From the NCBI GenBank assembly GCA_001725325.1, contig MEFY01000001.1, forward strand, positions 496,001 through 560,000: a stretch of DNA of 64,000 nt, written 5' to 3'. This document shows positions 42,251-51,299 of this stretch, in pieces. Below the pieces are notes generated by a model that saw only the letters and a program-made list of their open reading frames with translations, did not search any database and had not been told where the DNA came from. This DNA comes from Leifsonia sp. SCN 70-46. Lineage in GTDB: Bacteria; Actinomycetota; Actinomycetes; Actinomycetales; Microbacteriaceae. The number at the start of each line of letters is the position of its first letter. Positions within the stretch are counted from its first letter, which is position 1. Position numbers and translations under genes: made by a program.

Positions 42251-43254
42251 AGCCGCACCACCATGAGCCCGAGGCTGATGCCGCCCGCGAGGCCGATGAG
42301 CAGCACGAGGCTGCCCGGCCCGACGAGCCCGCGCTCGCGCGCGAGCTCGAGCTGCAGCGGCAGCGTCACCGAGGCCAGGTTGCCGTGGTCGGCGATCGTG
42401 ATGACCGACTTGTCCCCCGCGACGCCGAGCCTGTCGAAGATGGGCGGCAGGTACGGCAGCGCGACCTGGTGGATCGCGACGAGGTCGAAGTCGTCCCACG
42501 TGAGGGAGTTCCTCTCGAGCAGGTCGAGCACGGGCTGCGGCCCGAGCTCGAGGAACGCGCGCTGCAGCCCCTGCCCGTCCATGTCGAAGTAGGCGCTGTC
42601 CATATCCCGCGGGTTCATCGACCCGCCCGTCGGCAGAGTGCCGATGTCCCAGTGCCGACTGACCGCGACGAACGACGACGAGAGGATGCCCGTGGCCGGG
42701 TCGTCCGTCGCCTCGAGGATGACCGCGGCTCCCCCGTCGCTCATCGTGTAGCCCGGGAACGACCGGATGAACTGCTCGTGGTCGCGCAGCTCCCACCGCA
42801 CGCCGTGCGACGGCTGCTCCCCGCTCGCGATGAGCACGCGGCGGTACTGGCCCGCCGCGATGAGCGCCTCGGCCACCTGCATGGCGTTGATGACGCTGTT
42901 GCACGCGTTCTTGACGTCCATGACGGGGCACTCGAGGCCCAGCTTCGCGGCGACGATGTGGCTCGTCGCGGGCTCGATGAGGTCTTGGCTCGCGCTCGCG
43001 AACAGCAGCAGGTCGACGGGGCCGGGCGACTCGGCGAGCGCGCGGCGCGACGCCTCCGCGGCGAGGTCGGACGTCTGCCAGCCCTCGGGCCGCACGTGCA
43101 CGGTCTCGACGCCCGTGAGCCGCGCGATGAGGCCCGTCGCGAGCTTCAGCCGTGGGTTCGCCGACCGCAGGTCGCGCTCCGTCTGCCTCGTGGTGCGGGT
43201 GCGCTCAGGGAGGTAGATCCCGATCGCGGCGATGCGGGCTGAGGCGGTGGGCAC
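42247..43254 (-). CDS. 3-oxoacyl-ACP synthase III-type condensing enzyme (FabH/OleA-like)
   Basis: 335 residues, thiolase fold. Catalytic Cys118 is in DVKNACNSVINAMQ, the histidine in AIHQVALPYL and the asparagine in DHGNLASVTLPLQL, so the triad is intact. It heads a six-gene overlapping unit with GT2, P450, OleC-like, OleD-like and CDF genes, and there are no other fatty-acid genes nearby, pointing to a special lipid rather than housekeeping FabH. I chose GTG 43254 because a -10 TATGCT ends 7 bases before it; ATG 43266 would lie within that -10 but is the alternative. Confidence 0.85.
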   Translation of the reverse strand: MPTASARIAAIGIYLPERTRTTRQTERDLRSANPRLKLATGLIARLTGVETVHVRPEGWQTSDLAAEASRRALAESPGPVDLLLFASASQDLIEPATSHIVAAKLGLECPVMDVKNACNSVINAMQVAEALIAAGQYRRVLIASGEQPSHGVRWELRDHEQFIRSFPGYTMSDGGAAVILEATDDPATGILSSSFVAVSRHWDIGTLPTGGSMNPRDMDSAYFDMDGQGLQRAFLELGPQPVLDLLERNSLTWDDFDLVAIHQVALPYLPPIFDRLGVAGDKSVITIADHGNLASVTLPLQLELARERGLVGPGSLVLLIGLAGGISLGLMVVRL

Positions 43255-43261
43255 GAGGGCG

Positions 43262-43269
43262 AGCATACT
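43262..43269. promoter_or_regulatory. Overlapping divergent -10 elements
   Basis: AGCATACT carries CATACT on the plus strand (43264-43269), 6 bases before ATG 43276, and TATGCT on the minus strand (43267-43262), 7 bases before GTG 43254. Both genes would be leaderless and compete for one polymerase site. Confidence 0.5.
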
Positions 43270-43275
43270 GGCGGG

Positions 43276-43620
43276 ATGACCGATGGCATCGATCCGACCG
43301 TCCCGCCGAGCGGAACCGGGTGCGTCGAGTGCGACGCGACGGGCTCCTGGTGGATCCACCTGCGCCGCTGCGCGGAGTGCGGGCACGTGGGCTGCTGCGA
43401 CGACTCCCTGAACAAGCACGCGACGGCGCACTGGCGCGAGACCGGGCATCCCGTCATGCAGTCGTTCGAACCGGGCGAGGACTGGTTCTGGAACTACGCG
43501 ACGGGCGAGGCGTTCGACGGGCCGCACCTCGCCGCGCCCGACAGCCACCCCGCCGACCAGGCCGTGCCGGGACCGGCGTCGAGGGTGCCCGCCGACTGGC
43601 AGGCGGCGTTGGGGGGCTAG
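43276..43620 (+). CDS. UBP-type zinc finger protein
   Basis: 114 residues with a complete ZnF-UBP pattern: GCVECDATG, RRCAECGHVGCCDDS, then KHATAHWRETGHPVMQSFEPGEDWFW. In eukaryotes this finger binds the ubiquitin C-terminus; in bacteria its role is unknown, perhaps recognising a free C-terminal tail. The rest is a short Pro/Ala-rich tail. It is divergent from the ketosynthase with only 21 bases between the starts and converges on ABC-F with a 3-base gap. Confidence 0.88.
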   Translation: MTDGIDPTVPPSGTGCVECDATGSWWIHLRRCAECGHVGCCDDSLNKHATAHWRETGHPVMQSFEPGEDWFWNYATGEAFDGPHLAAPDSHPADQAVPGPASRVPADWQAALGG

Positions 43621-43623
43621 GCC

Positions 43624-45402
43624 CTAGGCGAGCAGCTCCTCGAGCTCCAGCCAGCGGGACTCCACCTCGTCGAGCTGCGACTGGAAGGCGGCGATCTCCT
43701 TCGCGAGCTCGCCGAGCCCCGTGTAGTCGGACTGGTCGTGCGCGGCCATCCTCTCGTGCACGGCCGCGATCTGGCCCGTGAGCTTCTCGATCTTGCGGCC
43801 CGCGGCGGCGTGCTCCTTCTGCGCGTTGCGCAGCTCCGCGCCGCCGAGGCGGGGCTTCTCCGTCGCCTGGGGCGCGGCGGCTGCCGGCTTGGCCGCCCCG
43901 CCCGACGCCCTCAGCTCGAGGTACTGGTCGACGCCGCGCGGCAGGTGCCGCAGGTGGCCGCCGAGCAGCGCGTACTGGTTGTCGGTCACGCGCTCGAGCA
44001 GGTACCGGTCGTGGCTCACGACGAGCAGGGTGCCCGGGAAGGTGTCGAGGAGATCCTCGATCGCGGCGAGCATGTCGGTGTCGAGGTCGTTCGTGGGCTC
44101 GTCGAGGATGAGCACGTTGGGCTCGCTCAGCAGGATGAGCAGCAGCTGCAGCCGCCGCTTCTGGCCGCCCGACAGGTCCTTCACCTGCGTGCTGAGCTGC
44201 GCGCTCTGGAAGCCGACGCGCTCGAGCATCTGGCCCGGGGTCATCTCCTTGCCGCCCGCCACGTACGTCGACTTCTGGCGGCCGATGACGTCGCTCACGC
44301 GGTCGTCCCACACATCGTCGAGCTCGGCGAGCTGCTGCGTGAGCGTCGCGACCTTGATGGTCTTGCCGCGCTTCACGCGTCCGGTCGTGGGCAGCAGGGT
44401 TCCGCTCACGAGGCTCAGCAGCGTCGACTTGCCGGCCCCGTTGACCCCGAGGATGCCCGTGCGCTCGCCGGGGGCGATGCGCCACGTGACATCCTCGAGC
44501 ACCGAGCGGTCGCCGAACGAGACGGACACGTTCTCGAGGTCGACGACGTCCTTGCCGAGGCGCTGCATGGCCATCGACGACAGCGCGACGCTGTCGCGCA
44601 CGGGCGGCTCGTCGGCGATGAGCGCGTTCGCGGCGTCGATGCGGAACTTGGGCTTCGCCGTGCGCGCGGGCGCGCCGCGGCGCAGCCACGCGAGCTCCTT
44701 CTTCATGAGGTTCTGGCGCTTGGCCTCCATCGTCGCGGCCATCTGGTCGCGCTCGACGCGCTGCAGGATGTACGCGGCGTAGCCGCCCTCGAACGGCTCG
44801 ATGAGGCGGTCGTGCACCTCCCACGTGGCCGTGCAGATCTCGTCGAGGAACCACCGGTCGTGGGTCACGACCACGAGCCCGCCCGAGTTCGCCGACCAGC
44901 GGCGCTTGAGGTGCGCCGCGAGCCACGTGATGCCCTCCACATCGAGGTGGTTGGTGGGCTCGTCGAGGAACACGATGTCGTGGTCGCCGATGAGCAGCGC
45001 CGCGAGCGCGACACGGCGGCGCTGGCCGCCGGACAGGTCGCCCACGCGCGACTCCCACGGCAGGTCGGCGATGAGGCCCGCGATGACGTCGCGCACCTTC
45101 GGATCCCCCGCCCACACGTGCTCGTCGATGTCGCCGATGACGGCCTGGTGCACGGTGAGGTCGGGGTCGACGTCGTCCGACTGGTCGAGCATCGCGAGGG
45201 TCACGCCGCCGCGGCGCGTGACGCGGCCGGAGTCCGGCTCGAGCCTGCCCGCGAGCATCCTCAGCAGGGTCGACTTGCCGTCGCCGTTGCGACCGACGAT
45301 GCCGATGCGGTCGCCCTCGTCGAGGCCGATGGTGACCTTGTCGAAGATGACGCGCGTGGGGAATTCGAGGTGGAGCGACTCAGCGCCCAGGAGGTGTGCC
45401 AC
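43624..45402 (-). CDS. ABC-F family ATPase (energy-dependent translational throttle type)
   Basis: 592 residues with two ABC cassettes and no membrane domain: Walker A VGRNGDGKSTLLRML and LGVNGAGKSTLLSLV, signatures LSGGQRRRVALAALL and LSGGQKRRLQLLLIL, and Walker B FLDEPTNHLD and ILDEPTNDLD. The linker and a C-terminal coiled coil place it in the Uup/EttA-like group that acts on ribosomes. GTG start is leaderless: TACCGT ends 6 bases upstream. Confidence 0.92.
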   Translation of the reverse strand: MAHLLGAESLHLEFPTRVIFDKVTIGLDEGDRIGIVGRNGDGKSTLLRMLAGRLEPDSGRVTRRGGVTLAMLDQSDDVDPDLTVHQAVIGDIDEHVWAGDPKVRDVIAGLIADLPWESRVGDLSGGQRRRVALAALLIGDHDIVFLDEPTNHLDVEGITWLAAHLKRRWSANSGGLVVVTHDRWFLDEICTATWEVHDRLIEPFEGGYAAYILQRVERDQMAATMEAKRQNLMKKELAWLRRGAPARTAKPKFRIDAANALIADEPPVRDSVALSSMAMQRLGKDVVDLENVSVSFGDRSVLEDVTWRIAPGERTGILGVNGAGKSTLLSLVSGTLLPTTGRVKRGKTIKVATLTQQLAELDDVWDDRVSDVIGRQKSTYVAGGKEMTPGQMLERVGFQSAQLSTQVKDLSGGQKRRLQLLLILLSEPNVLILDEPTNDLDTDMLAAIEDLLDTFPGTLLVVSHDRYLLERVTDNQYALLGGHLRHLPRGVDQYLELRASGGAAKPAAAAPQATEKPRLGGAELRNAQKEHAAAGRKIEKLTGQIAAVHERMAAHDQSDYTGLGELAKEIAAFQSQLDEVESRWLELEELLA

Positions 45403-45408
45403 TGGTCA

Positions 45409-45414
45409 ACGGTA
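45409..45414 (-). promoter_or_regulatory. -10 element, leaderless ABC-F promoter
   Basis: Minus-strand TACCGT followed by 6 bases and the GTG at 45402. The same hexamer precedes the rhodanese gene (60383-60388). Confidence 0.5.
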
Positions 45415-45442
45415 GTCGGTCGGCGGGGCGTCCCCGTGCCGT

Positions 45443-45522
45443 CCTCTCTCCGCGAAAGTGCAGAAGGGGCGCCGACGGCCGCTCGACGAGGGCCATTTCT
45501 GCACTCTCGACGGAGCGAGAGG
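45443..45522 (-). terminator. Imperfect long inverted repeat after the sugar-transferase gene
   Basis: Arms 45443-45465 and 45497-45522 share AAGTGCAGAA-type and CCTCTC-type blocks with small insertions. It starts 13 bases past the sugar-transferase stop on the minus strand, before the ABC-F promoter, so it should terminate the sugar operon. Confidence 0.55.
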
Positions 45523-45534
45523 AGCGAGGGGGCT

Positions 45535-46209
45535 CTAGTCCAGGAACCAGCTCGGGCGGGCGGGGAGGTCGGGGAAGGTGCGGTAGACGAGGTCAGACTC
45601 CGAGCGCAGCACGACCCACACCGTGAGCAGCATGAGCCGGGCATCGAGCAGCAGGGATTTGCGGCGCAGGTACCACATCTCGAGCTCACCCTTGTAGGGC
45701 GCGATCTCGTCGCGGTAGAACGCGCGGGGGTCGATGCCGGGGCGGGAGAGGAGCCGCTCCTCGTCGCGGAACACGATCGAGCCGATGCCCGTCACGCCCG
45801 GGCGCACGTCGTAGATGTGCTCGCGCACGTGCGGCGGGTAGCCGTCGAAGTCGCCCTGCACCTGCGGGCGCGGGCCCACGAAGCTCATGTCGCCCGAGAG
45901 CACGTTGAGCAGCTGCGGCAGCTCGTTGATCTTCGTCGCGCGCAGGCCGCGCCCGACCGGCGTCACGCGCGGATCGCCGCGCACGGTGAGGCTGCCCGTG
46001 CCGAGGTTCGGGCTGTCCTTGAGCATCGTCGCGAACTTCCAGATCCCGAACGTCGTGTTCTTGTAGCCGATGCGGTTCTGCTTGTAGAAGACCTCGCCCT
46101 CGCCCGTGAGACGCAGCGCCACGACGACCGGCAGCAGCAGGGGCGTGAGGATGACGACGGCGACCCCCGACACGAGCACGTCGAAGAATCGCTTGAAGAA
46201 CCTGTACAT
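45535..46209 (-). CDS. Polyprenyl-phosphate sugar-1-phosphate transferase (PglC/WcaJ C-terminal type)
   Basis: 224 residues, a single reentrant N-terminal membrane helix ([18 protein letters not shown]) and the catalytic core [20 protein letters not shown], then [15 protein letters not shown] and [10 protein letters not shown]. This is the small monotopic form that puts a sugar 1-phosphate on undecaprenyl phosphate. The start ATG lies 8 bases after the dehydratase stop. With the two genes upstream it should start assembly of an amino-sugar glycan. Confidence 0.9.
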   Translation of the reverse strand: MYRFFKRFFDVLVSGVAVVILTPLLLPVVVALRLTGEGEVFYKQNRIGYKNTTFGIWKFATMLKDSPNLGTGSLTVRGDPRVTPVGRGLRATKINELPQLLNVLSGDMSFVGPRPQVQGDFDGYPPHVREHIYDVRPGVTGIGSIVFRDEERLLSRPGIDPRAFYRDEIAPYKGELEMWYLRRKSLLLDARLMLLTVWVVLRSESDLVYRTFPDLPARPSWFLD

Positions 46210-46217
46210 CGCGGGGG

Positions 46218-47423
46218 TCACATCTTCTGGTCGAGGCTCTTGCCCGTCTCCACGTGGTGGAAGGTCGGGACGAGAGTCGCGAGGACATCGACGATGGCCT
46301 CCTTGGGCAGGTCGGCGCGGTCGAACAGGGCGCGCAGGTCGTCGAGGGTCGCGCGGATGCCCGCCACGTCGTTCGACGCGCGTCCGCGCACGATGCCGAG
46401 CGCGGCGAACGCCCCGAGATCGACCTCCTCGGACGACGTGTAGAACTCCTCGAACGACTTCTCGCCGGAGGTCTCCGACTCGAAGTAGTACACGGGCCAC
46501 GTGGTGTCGTCGGGCGTGCGCGCGGCGGCCTTGGCGCGGGCCTCGTCCTCGGTCGCGCAGCGGTCGGGCTCGTACCCGAGCTCGCGCAGCAGCGCGTCGG
46601 CGATGGTGGAGAACGTGAGCATCCTCGGCTCGTCGAGCTGGGGGAAGAAGATGTCGCCGGGCGCGCCGAGGATGCACGCGAGCAGGCACAGCTGCCCGCT
46701 CTCCAGCGGGCTCACGAAGTAGCGGCGCACGTCGCTCGGCGCCGAGAGCGGCTGGTTCTTGGCTATGCGCTCGAGGAACCCCGCGGGAAGGCTGCCGTTC
46801 GAGAACGCCACGTTGGCGAAGCGCGCGGTTACGGCGGGGAGCTCGGCGGCGTAGGCGAGCACGGCCTCCTCCATGAGCTTCTTGGAGGCGCCCATGACGT
46901 TGGCGGGGTTGGCCGCCTTGTCGGTCGAGACGCAGAAGAAGTGCTTCGGCGGCAGCTCGCGCAGGAGGTCGAGCAGCGCGACGGTGCTCATGACGTTGTT
47001 CTCGAGCATCGCCTCGATCGAGTAGCGGTCCTTCTCGCTGCGCACGTGCTTGTGGGCGGCGAAGTGGGCGACGATGTCGAAGGGGCCCTCGGCCCGGAAC
47101 ATCCGCTCGAACACCGGCCCGCCGAACGAGATCGGGTACGTCTTGTAGTCGTCGGGCACGTACTGCCCGTCGATGCTGCGCAGGTCGCGCGTGAGCTCCG
47201 TGAGGCCGTTCTCGTTGAGGTCGACGACGACGAGGCGCGAGGGCCGGTAGGGCAGCAGCGCGCGGATGAACGACGAGCCGATGGTGCCGGCGCCGCCGAT
47301 GACGAGCACGGACGCGCCCTCGATGGCCGCGCGGAGCGCATCCTCGTGGGCCGACAGGTCCGCCGCGAAGAGGCTCTCGCGCCGCCCGACGACGTGGTCG
47401 GCGATGAACTCGTCGAGGTTCAC
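46218..47423 (-). CDS. UDP-sugar 4,6-dehydratase (CapD/PglF C-terminal type)
   Basis: 401 residues, extended SDR without the membrane domain of PglF or WbpM. GGAGTIGSSF binds NAD. The active site is STDKAANPANVMGASK: the usual tyrosine is replaced by methionine, as in FlaA1-like UDP-GlcNAc 4,6-dehydratases, with the lysine kept. It would make a 4-keto-6-deoxy sugar for the aminotransferase before it. GTG start overlaps the aminotransferase stop by 4 bases. Confidence 0.88.
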   Translation of the reverse strand: MNLDEFIADHVVGRRESLFAADLSAHEDALRAAIEGASVLVIGGAGTIGSSFIRALLPYRPSRLVVVDLNENGLTELTRDLRSIDGQYVPDDYKTYPISFGGPVFERMFRAEGPFDIVAHFAAHKHVRSEKDRYSIEAMLENNVMSTVALLDLLRELPPKHFFCVSTDKAANPANVMGASKKLMEEAVLAYAAELPAVTARFANVAFSNGSLPAGFLERIAKNQPLSAPSDVRRYFVSPLESGQLCLLACILGAPGDIFFPQLDEPRMLTFSTIADALLRELGYEPDRCATEDEARAKAAARTPDDTTWPVYYFESETSGEKSFEEFYTSSEEVDLGAFAALGIVRGRASNDVAGIRATLDDLRALFDRADLPKEAIVDVLATLVPTFHHVETGKSLDQKM

Positions 47424-48631
47424 GCCGTCGCCTCCACCGCGGTCGCGACCGCGTGGATGACCTCGGCGACCTGATCCTCGGTGAGCGTGTTGTACAGCGG
47501 CAGGGTGATCTCGTTCGCGTACAGTTCGTACGTCTTCGGGTAGTCCGCGATGTCGTAGCCGCGCTCCCGGAAGAGCGTGAGCATGGCCATGGGGATGTAG
47601 TGCACGTTCACCCCGACGCCGGCCTCGGAGATGGCCGTGATGATGCGGTCGCGGCGGGCCTCGTCGGCATCCCTGACGCGCAGCAGGAAGAGGTGGGCCG
47701 ACGACTCGCGCTCCGCGTCACGGTACGGAGGGAGGATCGCCCAATCGTACTGGGCGAAGCCGTCGAGGTAGAGCTCGAACTTGCGCTTGCGGTCGGGCAG
47801 CAGCTGCGACTCGTACTTGCGGATCTGCGCCAGCCCCACCGCGGCGTTGAGGTCGGGCATGTTGATCTTGAGGCCCTGGTCGATGATGTCGTACCGCCAT
47901 GCGCCCGGCACGTTCTTCTCGAACGCGCTCTTGTTCTGCCCGTTGAGGGCGAGCGCCTTGAGGAAGGTGTACTCCTCCTCGTTGTCGAACGGGGCCGGCA
48001 GGTTGAGCGCGATGGCGCCGCCCTCGCCCGTCGTCACGTTCTTGACCGAGTGCAGCGAGAACACCGTCGCGTCGGTGAACTGGCCGTTGGGCCGGCCCTT
48101 GTAGGTCGATCCGATCGAGTGCGCGGCGTCGGTGATGACGAGGATGCGGCCGAGTTTCTGCTGCCGCGGTGTCGCCCCCTCGTACAGCGCCGTCACGTCG
48201 GGCGCCTCGAGCACGGCGTGCAGGGAGTCGTAGTCCGCGGGCCACCCGCCCATGTCGACGGGGATGACCGCCTTGGTGCGCGGCGTGATCGCGGCGGCGA
48301 CCTTCGCGGGGTCGATAGTGAAGTCGTCGAGCACGTCGACCATGACGACGGTCGCGCCGAGGTTCATGGCGCACAGGGCCGTGGCGCTGTAGGTGTAGGC
48401 GGGGATGATGACCTCGTCGCCCGGGCCCACCCCCAGCCAGCGCAGCATGAGCATGGCGCCGGAGGTCCACGAGTTGACGCACAGCACGGGAGTCCCGGTG
48501 ATCGCGGAGATCTCGGCCTCCAGCTGGCGCACCTTCGGGCCGGTCGTGAGCCAGCCCGTGTTGGTCAGCGCGTCGTTGACCTCGGCGATGACATCGTCAT
48601 CGATGAGGGGCAGCGAGAACGGGATGGCCAT
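47420..48631 (-). CDS. DegT/DnrJ/EryC1 sugar aminotransferase (PglE-like)
   Basis: 403 residues, PLP enzyme of fold type I. The PLP lysine is in FSLHSVKNVTTGEGG and the aspartate in ITDAAHSIGS; NSWTSGAMLMLRWLGVGPGDEVIIPA is the cofactor pocket region. It would transaminate the 4-keto sugar made by the next gene's product. First gene of the three-gene sugar unit. A TAACCT hexamer 8 bases upstream overlaps the ispE stop and may be its -10. Confidence 0.9.
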   Translation of the reverse strand: MAIPFSLPLIDDDVIAEVNDALTNTGWLTTGPKVRQLEAEISAITGTPVLCVNSWTSGAMLMLRWLGVGPGDEVIIPAYTYSATALCAMNLGATVVMVDVLDDFTIDPAKVAAAITPRTKAVIPVDMGGWPADYDSLHAVLEAPDVTALYEGATPRQQKLGRILVITDAAHSIGSTYKGRPNGQFTDATVFSLHSVKNVTTGEGGAIALNLPAPFDNEEEYTFLKALALNGQNKSAFEKNVPGAWRYDIIDQGLKINMPDLNAAVGLAQIRKYESQLLPDRKRKFELYLDGFAQYDWAILPPYRDAERESSAHLFLLRVRDADEARRDRIITAISEAGVGVNVHYIPMAMLTLFRERGYDIADYPKTYELYANEITLPLYNTLTEDQVAEVIHAVATAVEATA

Positions 48632-48642
48632 GGAGACCTAGG

Positions 48643-49578
48643 TTAGTCGCCGACGATGCGGGCGCCGTGCACGGGCCCCGTCGCGCGCACGACCGTCAGG
48701 CGCGCGGCGCTCAGGGCGATCTGGAGTTCGAGGGCCGAATCGAGGTCGGCGGCGAGGAAGGCGACGGTCGGCCCGGAGCCGGAGACGATGCCGGCGAGGG
48801 CTCCGTTCTGCTCGCCGAGCTCGAGCACGTCGGCGAGGGACGGCTCGAGGTGGATTGCCGGCGCCTGGAGGTCGTTGTAGAGGCACTCGGCGAGCATGTC
48901 GGGATCCCCCGCGCGCAGCGCCTGCAGCACGTTCGCTTCGACGGAGGGGGCGACGGGTGCCGGGAAGATGTCCTGCGCGTGGCGGTCGCGGTGCCGGTCG
49001 AGCTCGCTGTACACCTCGGGCGTGGACAGCCCGAAGTCGGCGAGCGCGAGCACCCACTGGAACGTGCCCTTGGCGAGCGCGGGGCTCAGCTGGTCGCCGC
49101 GGCCGGTGCCGATGGCCGTGCCGCCCGTGAACGCGAACGGCACGTCGGCGCCGAGCTGGGCCGCGAGCTCGAGCATGTCCTCGCGCGGGAGACCCGTGCC
49201 CCACAGGGCGTCGCACGCCAGCAGCGTCGCCGCGGCGTCCGCGGAGCCGCCGCCCATGCCGCCCGTGACGGGCACGTGCTTGTCGATCTGCAGGCGGGCG
49301 CCGCCGCGGTAGCCCGTCTTGCGGGCGAGGAGGCGTGCCGCCTTGATGGCGATGTTGGAGCCGTCGGTCGGCACGCGGCTCAGCTCGACGGTGCCGTTGA
49401 CCTCGACGGAGAAGTCGTCGGCGTGGTACGCCCGCACATCCTCGTACAGCGACACCGCCTGGTACGCGATGGCGACGTCGTGGTAGCCGTCGTCGAGCAG
49501 CGCCCCGACCTTGAGGAAGACGTTGATCTTCCCCGGCGCCCGCGCATGAACCATCGTCGTGCCCGGCTCCGCTGTCAT
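48643..49578 (-). CDS. ispE: 4-diphosphocytidyl-2-C-methyl-D-erythritol kinase
   Basis: 311 residues, GHMP kinase: [14 protein letters not shown] at the N-terminus, ATP loop [15 protein letters not shown] and C-terminal [13 protein letters not shown]. It phosphorylates CDP-ME in the MEP isoprenoid route that supplies undecaprenyl and menaquinone precursors. It follows rsmA, the common actinobacterial order, 40 bases away, but also has its own apparent -10, TAGGTT, 6 bases before the ATG. Confidence 0.95.
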   Translation of the reverse strand: MTAEPGTTMVHARAPGKINVFLKVGALLDDGYHDVAIAYQAVSLYEDVRAYHADDFSVEVNGTVELSRVPTDGSNIAIKAARLLARKTGYRGGARLQIDKHVPVTGGMGGGSADAAATLLACDALWGTGLPREDMLELAAQLGADVPFAFTGGTAIGTGRGDQLSPALAKGTFQWVLALADFGLSTPEVYSELDRHRDRHAQDIFPAPVAPSVEANVLQALRAGDPDMLAECLYNDLQAPAIHLEPSLADVLELGEQNGALAGIVSGSGPTVAFLAADLDSALELQIALSAARLTVVRATGPVHGARIVGD

Positions 49579-49584
49579 GCTCCC

Positions 49585-49590
49585 AACCTA
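49585..49590 (-). promoter_or_regulatory. -10 element before ispE
   Basis: Minus-strand TAGGTT is followed by GGGAGC and the ATG. GGGAGC could equally be a ribosome site on a longer mRNA from rsmA, so both forms may exist. Confidence 0.4.
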
Positions 49591-49618
49591 TCGCGGAGCG
49601 GCCGGGCGTCGAGCCGTG

Positions 49619-50440
49619 CTAGCTGCGCGCGATAGCCAGGAACTGGTCGACCGTGAGCTCCTCGCCGCGCGCCGTGGGGGCGATGCCCGCGCCCTCGAGC
49701 CGCGCGACGGCCGAGTCGCCGAGCACGGGCACGAGCGCCTGCCGCAGCATCTTGCGGCGCTGCTGGAACGCCGCGTCGACGAGGGCGAACGTCGCCAGCC
49801 GCTCATCCTCGGTGCCCGGCTGCTCGTGCCGTTCGAAGCGCACGAGGATCGAGTCGACGTTCGGCACGGGCCAGAAGACCTGCCGCGACACCTTGCCCGC
49901 GGTCGAGAACGTCCCGTACCAGGCGGACTTCACCGAGGGGGCGCCGTAGACCTTCGAGCCGGGTCCCGCGGCGACGCGCTCGCCCACCTCGGCCTGCACC
50001 ATCACGAGGCCGCGCTGGATGCTCGGGAACCGCTCGAGGAAGTGCAGGAGCACGGGCACCGAGACGTTGTACGGGAGGTTCGCGACGAACACGGTCGGGT
50101 CGCCCGGCAGCTCGGCGATGCGCAGCGCATCCTCGGTGATGACCGTGAGCGCGGCCCCCGGCGAGAGCTCGGCGACGGTCGTCGGCAGCTGGGCGGCGAG
50201 CCGCGCATCGATCTCCACGGCCGTCACTGATGCGCCGGCCTCGAGCAGCGCGAGGGTGAGCGATCCCAGGCCGGGACCCACCTCGACGACGGCCTCGCCC
50301 TCGGTCACGCCCGCGGCCTTGACGATGCGGCGCACCGTGTTGGCGTCGATGACGAAGTTCTGCCCGAGCTTCTTGGTCGGCTGGATGCCCAGCAGGTCGG
50401 CGAGGTCGCGCACCTCCGCCGGGCCCAGGAGCCTAGTCAT
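49619..50440 (-). CDS. rsmA: 16S rRNA (adenine 1518/1519-N6) dimethyltransferase
   Basis: 273 residues. SAM-binding [19 protein letters not shown], adenine-pocket motif NLPYNVSVP, the leading [10 protein letters not shown] and C-terminal [11 protein letters not shown] are all KsgA-like. It methylates two adenines in helix 45 during 30S assembly. The start overlaps the end of tatD by 8 bases; order metG-tatD-rsmA-ispE is a conserved block. Confidence 0.95.
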   Translation of the reverse strand: MTRLLGPAEVRDLADLLGIQPTKKLGQNFVIDANTVRRIVKAAGVTEGEAVVEVGPGLGSLTLALLEAGASVTAVEIDARLAAQLPTTVAELSPGAALTVITEDALRIAELPGDPTVFVANLPYNVSVPVLLHFLERFPSIQRGLVMVQAEVGERVAAGPGSKVYGAPSVKSAWYGTFSTAGKVSRQVFWPVPNVDSILVRFERHEQPGTEDERLATFALVDAAFQQRRKMLRQALVPVLGDSAVARLEGAGIAPTARGEELTVDQFLAIARS

Positions 50441-51299
50441 CGACGACCACCGGCTCGGAGTCCCACGTGCCGTAGACCTCCTCGGTGTTCGACGTCACCT
50501 GGGCGGCGAGCATCGTCACATCCGTCTCGAGGTGGGCCGCCATCGCCCGCAGCGTCACGGGGATGAGGTACGGGGCGTTGGGCCGCCCGCGCAGCGGGTG
50601 CGGCGTGAGGTACGGGGCATCCGTCTCGACGAGGATGCGGCTGCGCGGGATGACCTCGAGGGCCTCCCGGAGGTAGCCCGCGTTCTTGAACGTGACGGTT
50701 CCCGCGAAGGAGAGGTACCAGCCGTGGTCGGCGGCGACGCGCGCCATCGCCGCATCGCCCGAGAAGCAGTGGAACACCGTATGCTCCGGGGCCCCCACGC
50801 GCAGGAGCGTCTCGATGACGTCGTCGTGGGCGTCGCGGTCGTGGATCTGCAGCGCGATGCCGTGCTTCTTGGCGATGTCGATGTGCGCCTCGAACGACTC
50901 GTGCTGGAAGCGCAGGTCGTCGCCCTCGGTGCGGAAGTAGTCGAGGCCCGTCTCCCCCACGGCGCGCACGCGCGGCCGGGAGGCGAGCTCGTCGATCTCG
51001 GCGAGCGCGTCGTGGAGCTCGCCGGCCGCCGCATACCGCGGCGCCTCGTTCGGATGGAGCGCGACCGCGGCGAGCACGCGGGGCTCGCGCGCGGCGACCT
51101 CGGCCGACCAGCGGGACGACACGAGGTCGCCGCCGACCTGCACGACCCCGCGCACGCCCACGCTCGAGGCGCGGTCGAGGTGCTCGCGGTAGTCGAGCTG
51201 GCCCTTCAGCTCGTTGCCGAACGGCTCCAGGTGGGTGTGGTTGTCGTACACCCCCACCGTGAGCGCCTCCGGCAGCGGAGGGTAGCTGTCGTCACTCAC
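50433..51299 (-). CDS. tatD: TatD-family metal-dependent DNase
   Basis: 288 residues, TIM barrel with metal ligands [25 protein letters not shown] and [14 protein letters not shown]. The family shows 3'-5' exonuclease activity and acts in repair and quality control. GTG start overlaps the metG end by 8 bases. Confidence 0.93.
   Translation of the reverse strand: MSDDSYPPLPEALTVGVYDNHTHLEPFGNELKGQLDYREHLDRASSVGVRGVVQVGGDLVSSRWSAEVAAREPRVLAAVALHPNEAPRYAAAGELHDALAEIDELASRPRVRAVGETGLDYFRTEGDDLRFQHESFEAHIDIAKKHGIALQIHDRDAHDDVIETLLRVGAPEHTVFHCFSGDAAMARVAADHGWYLSFAGTVTFKNAGYLREALEVIPRSRILVETDAPYLTPHPLRGRPNAPYLIPVTLRAMAAHLETDVTMLAAQVTSNTEEVYGTWDSEPVVVDD

Noticed and set aside
38055-43254. Reading the unit as a plain carotenoid or sugar-antigen cluster
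   Set aside because: No phytoene, desaturase, polymerase or flippase genes are present, and the ketosynthase triad points to acyl condensation.
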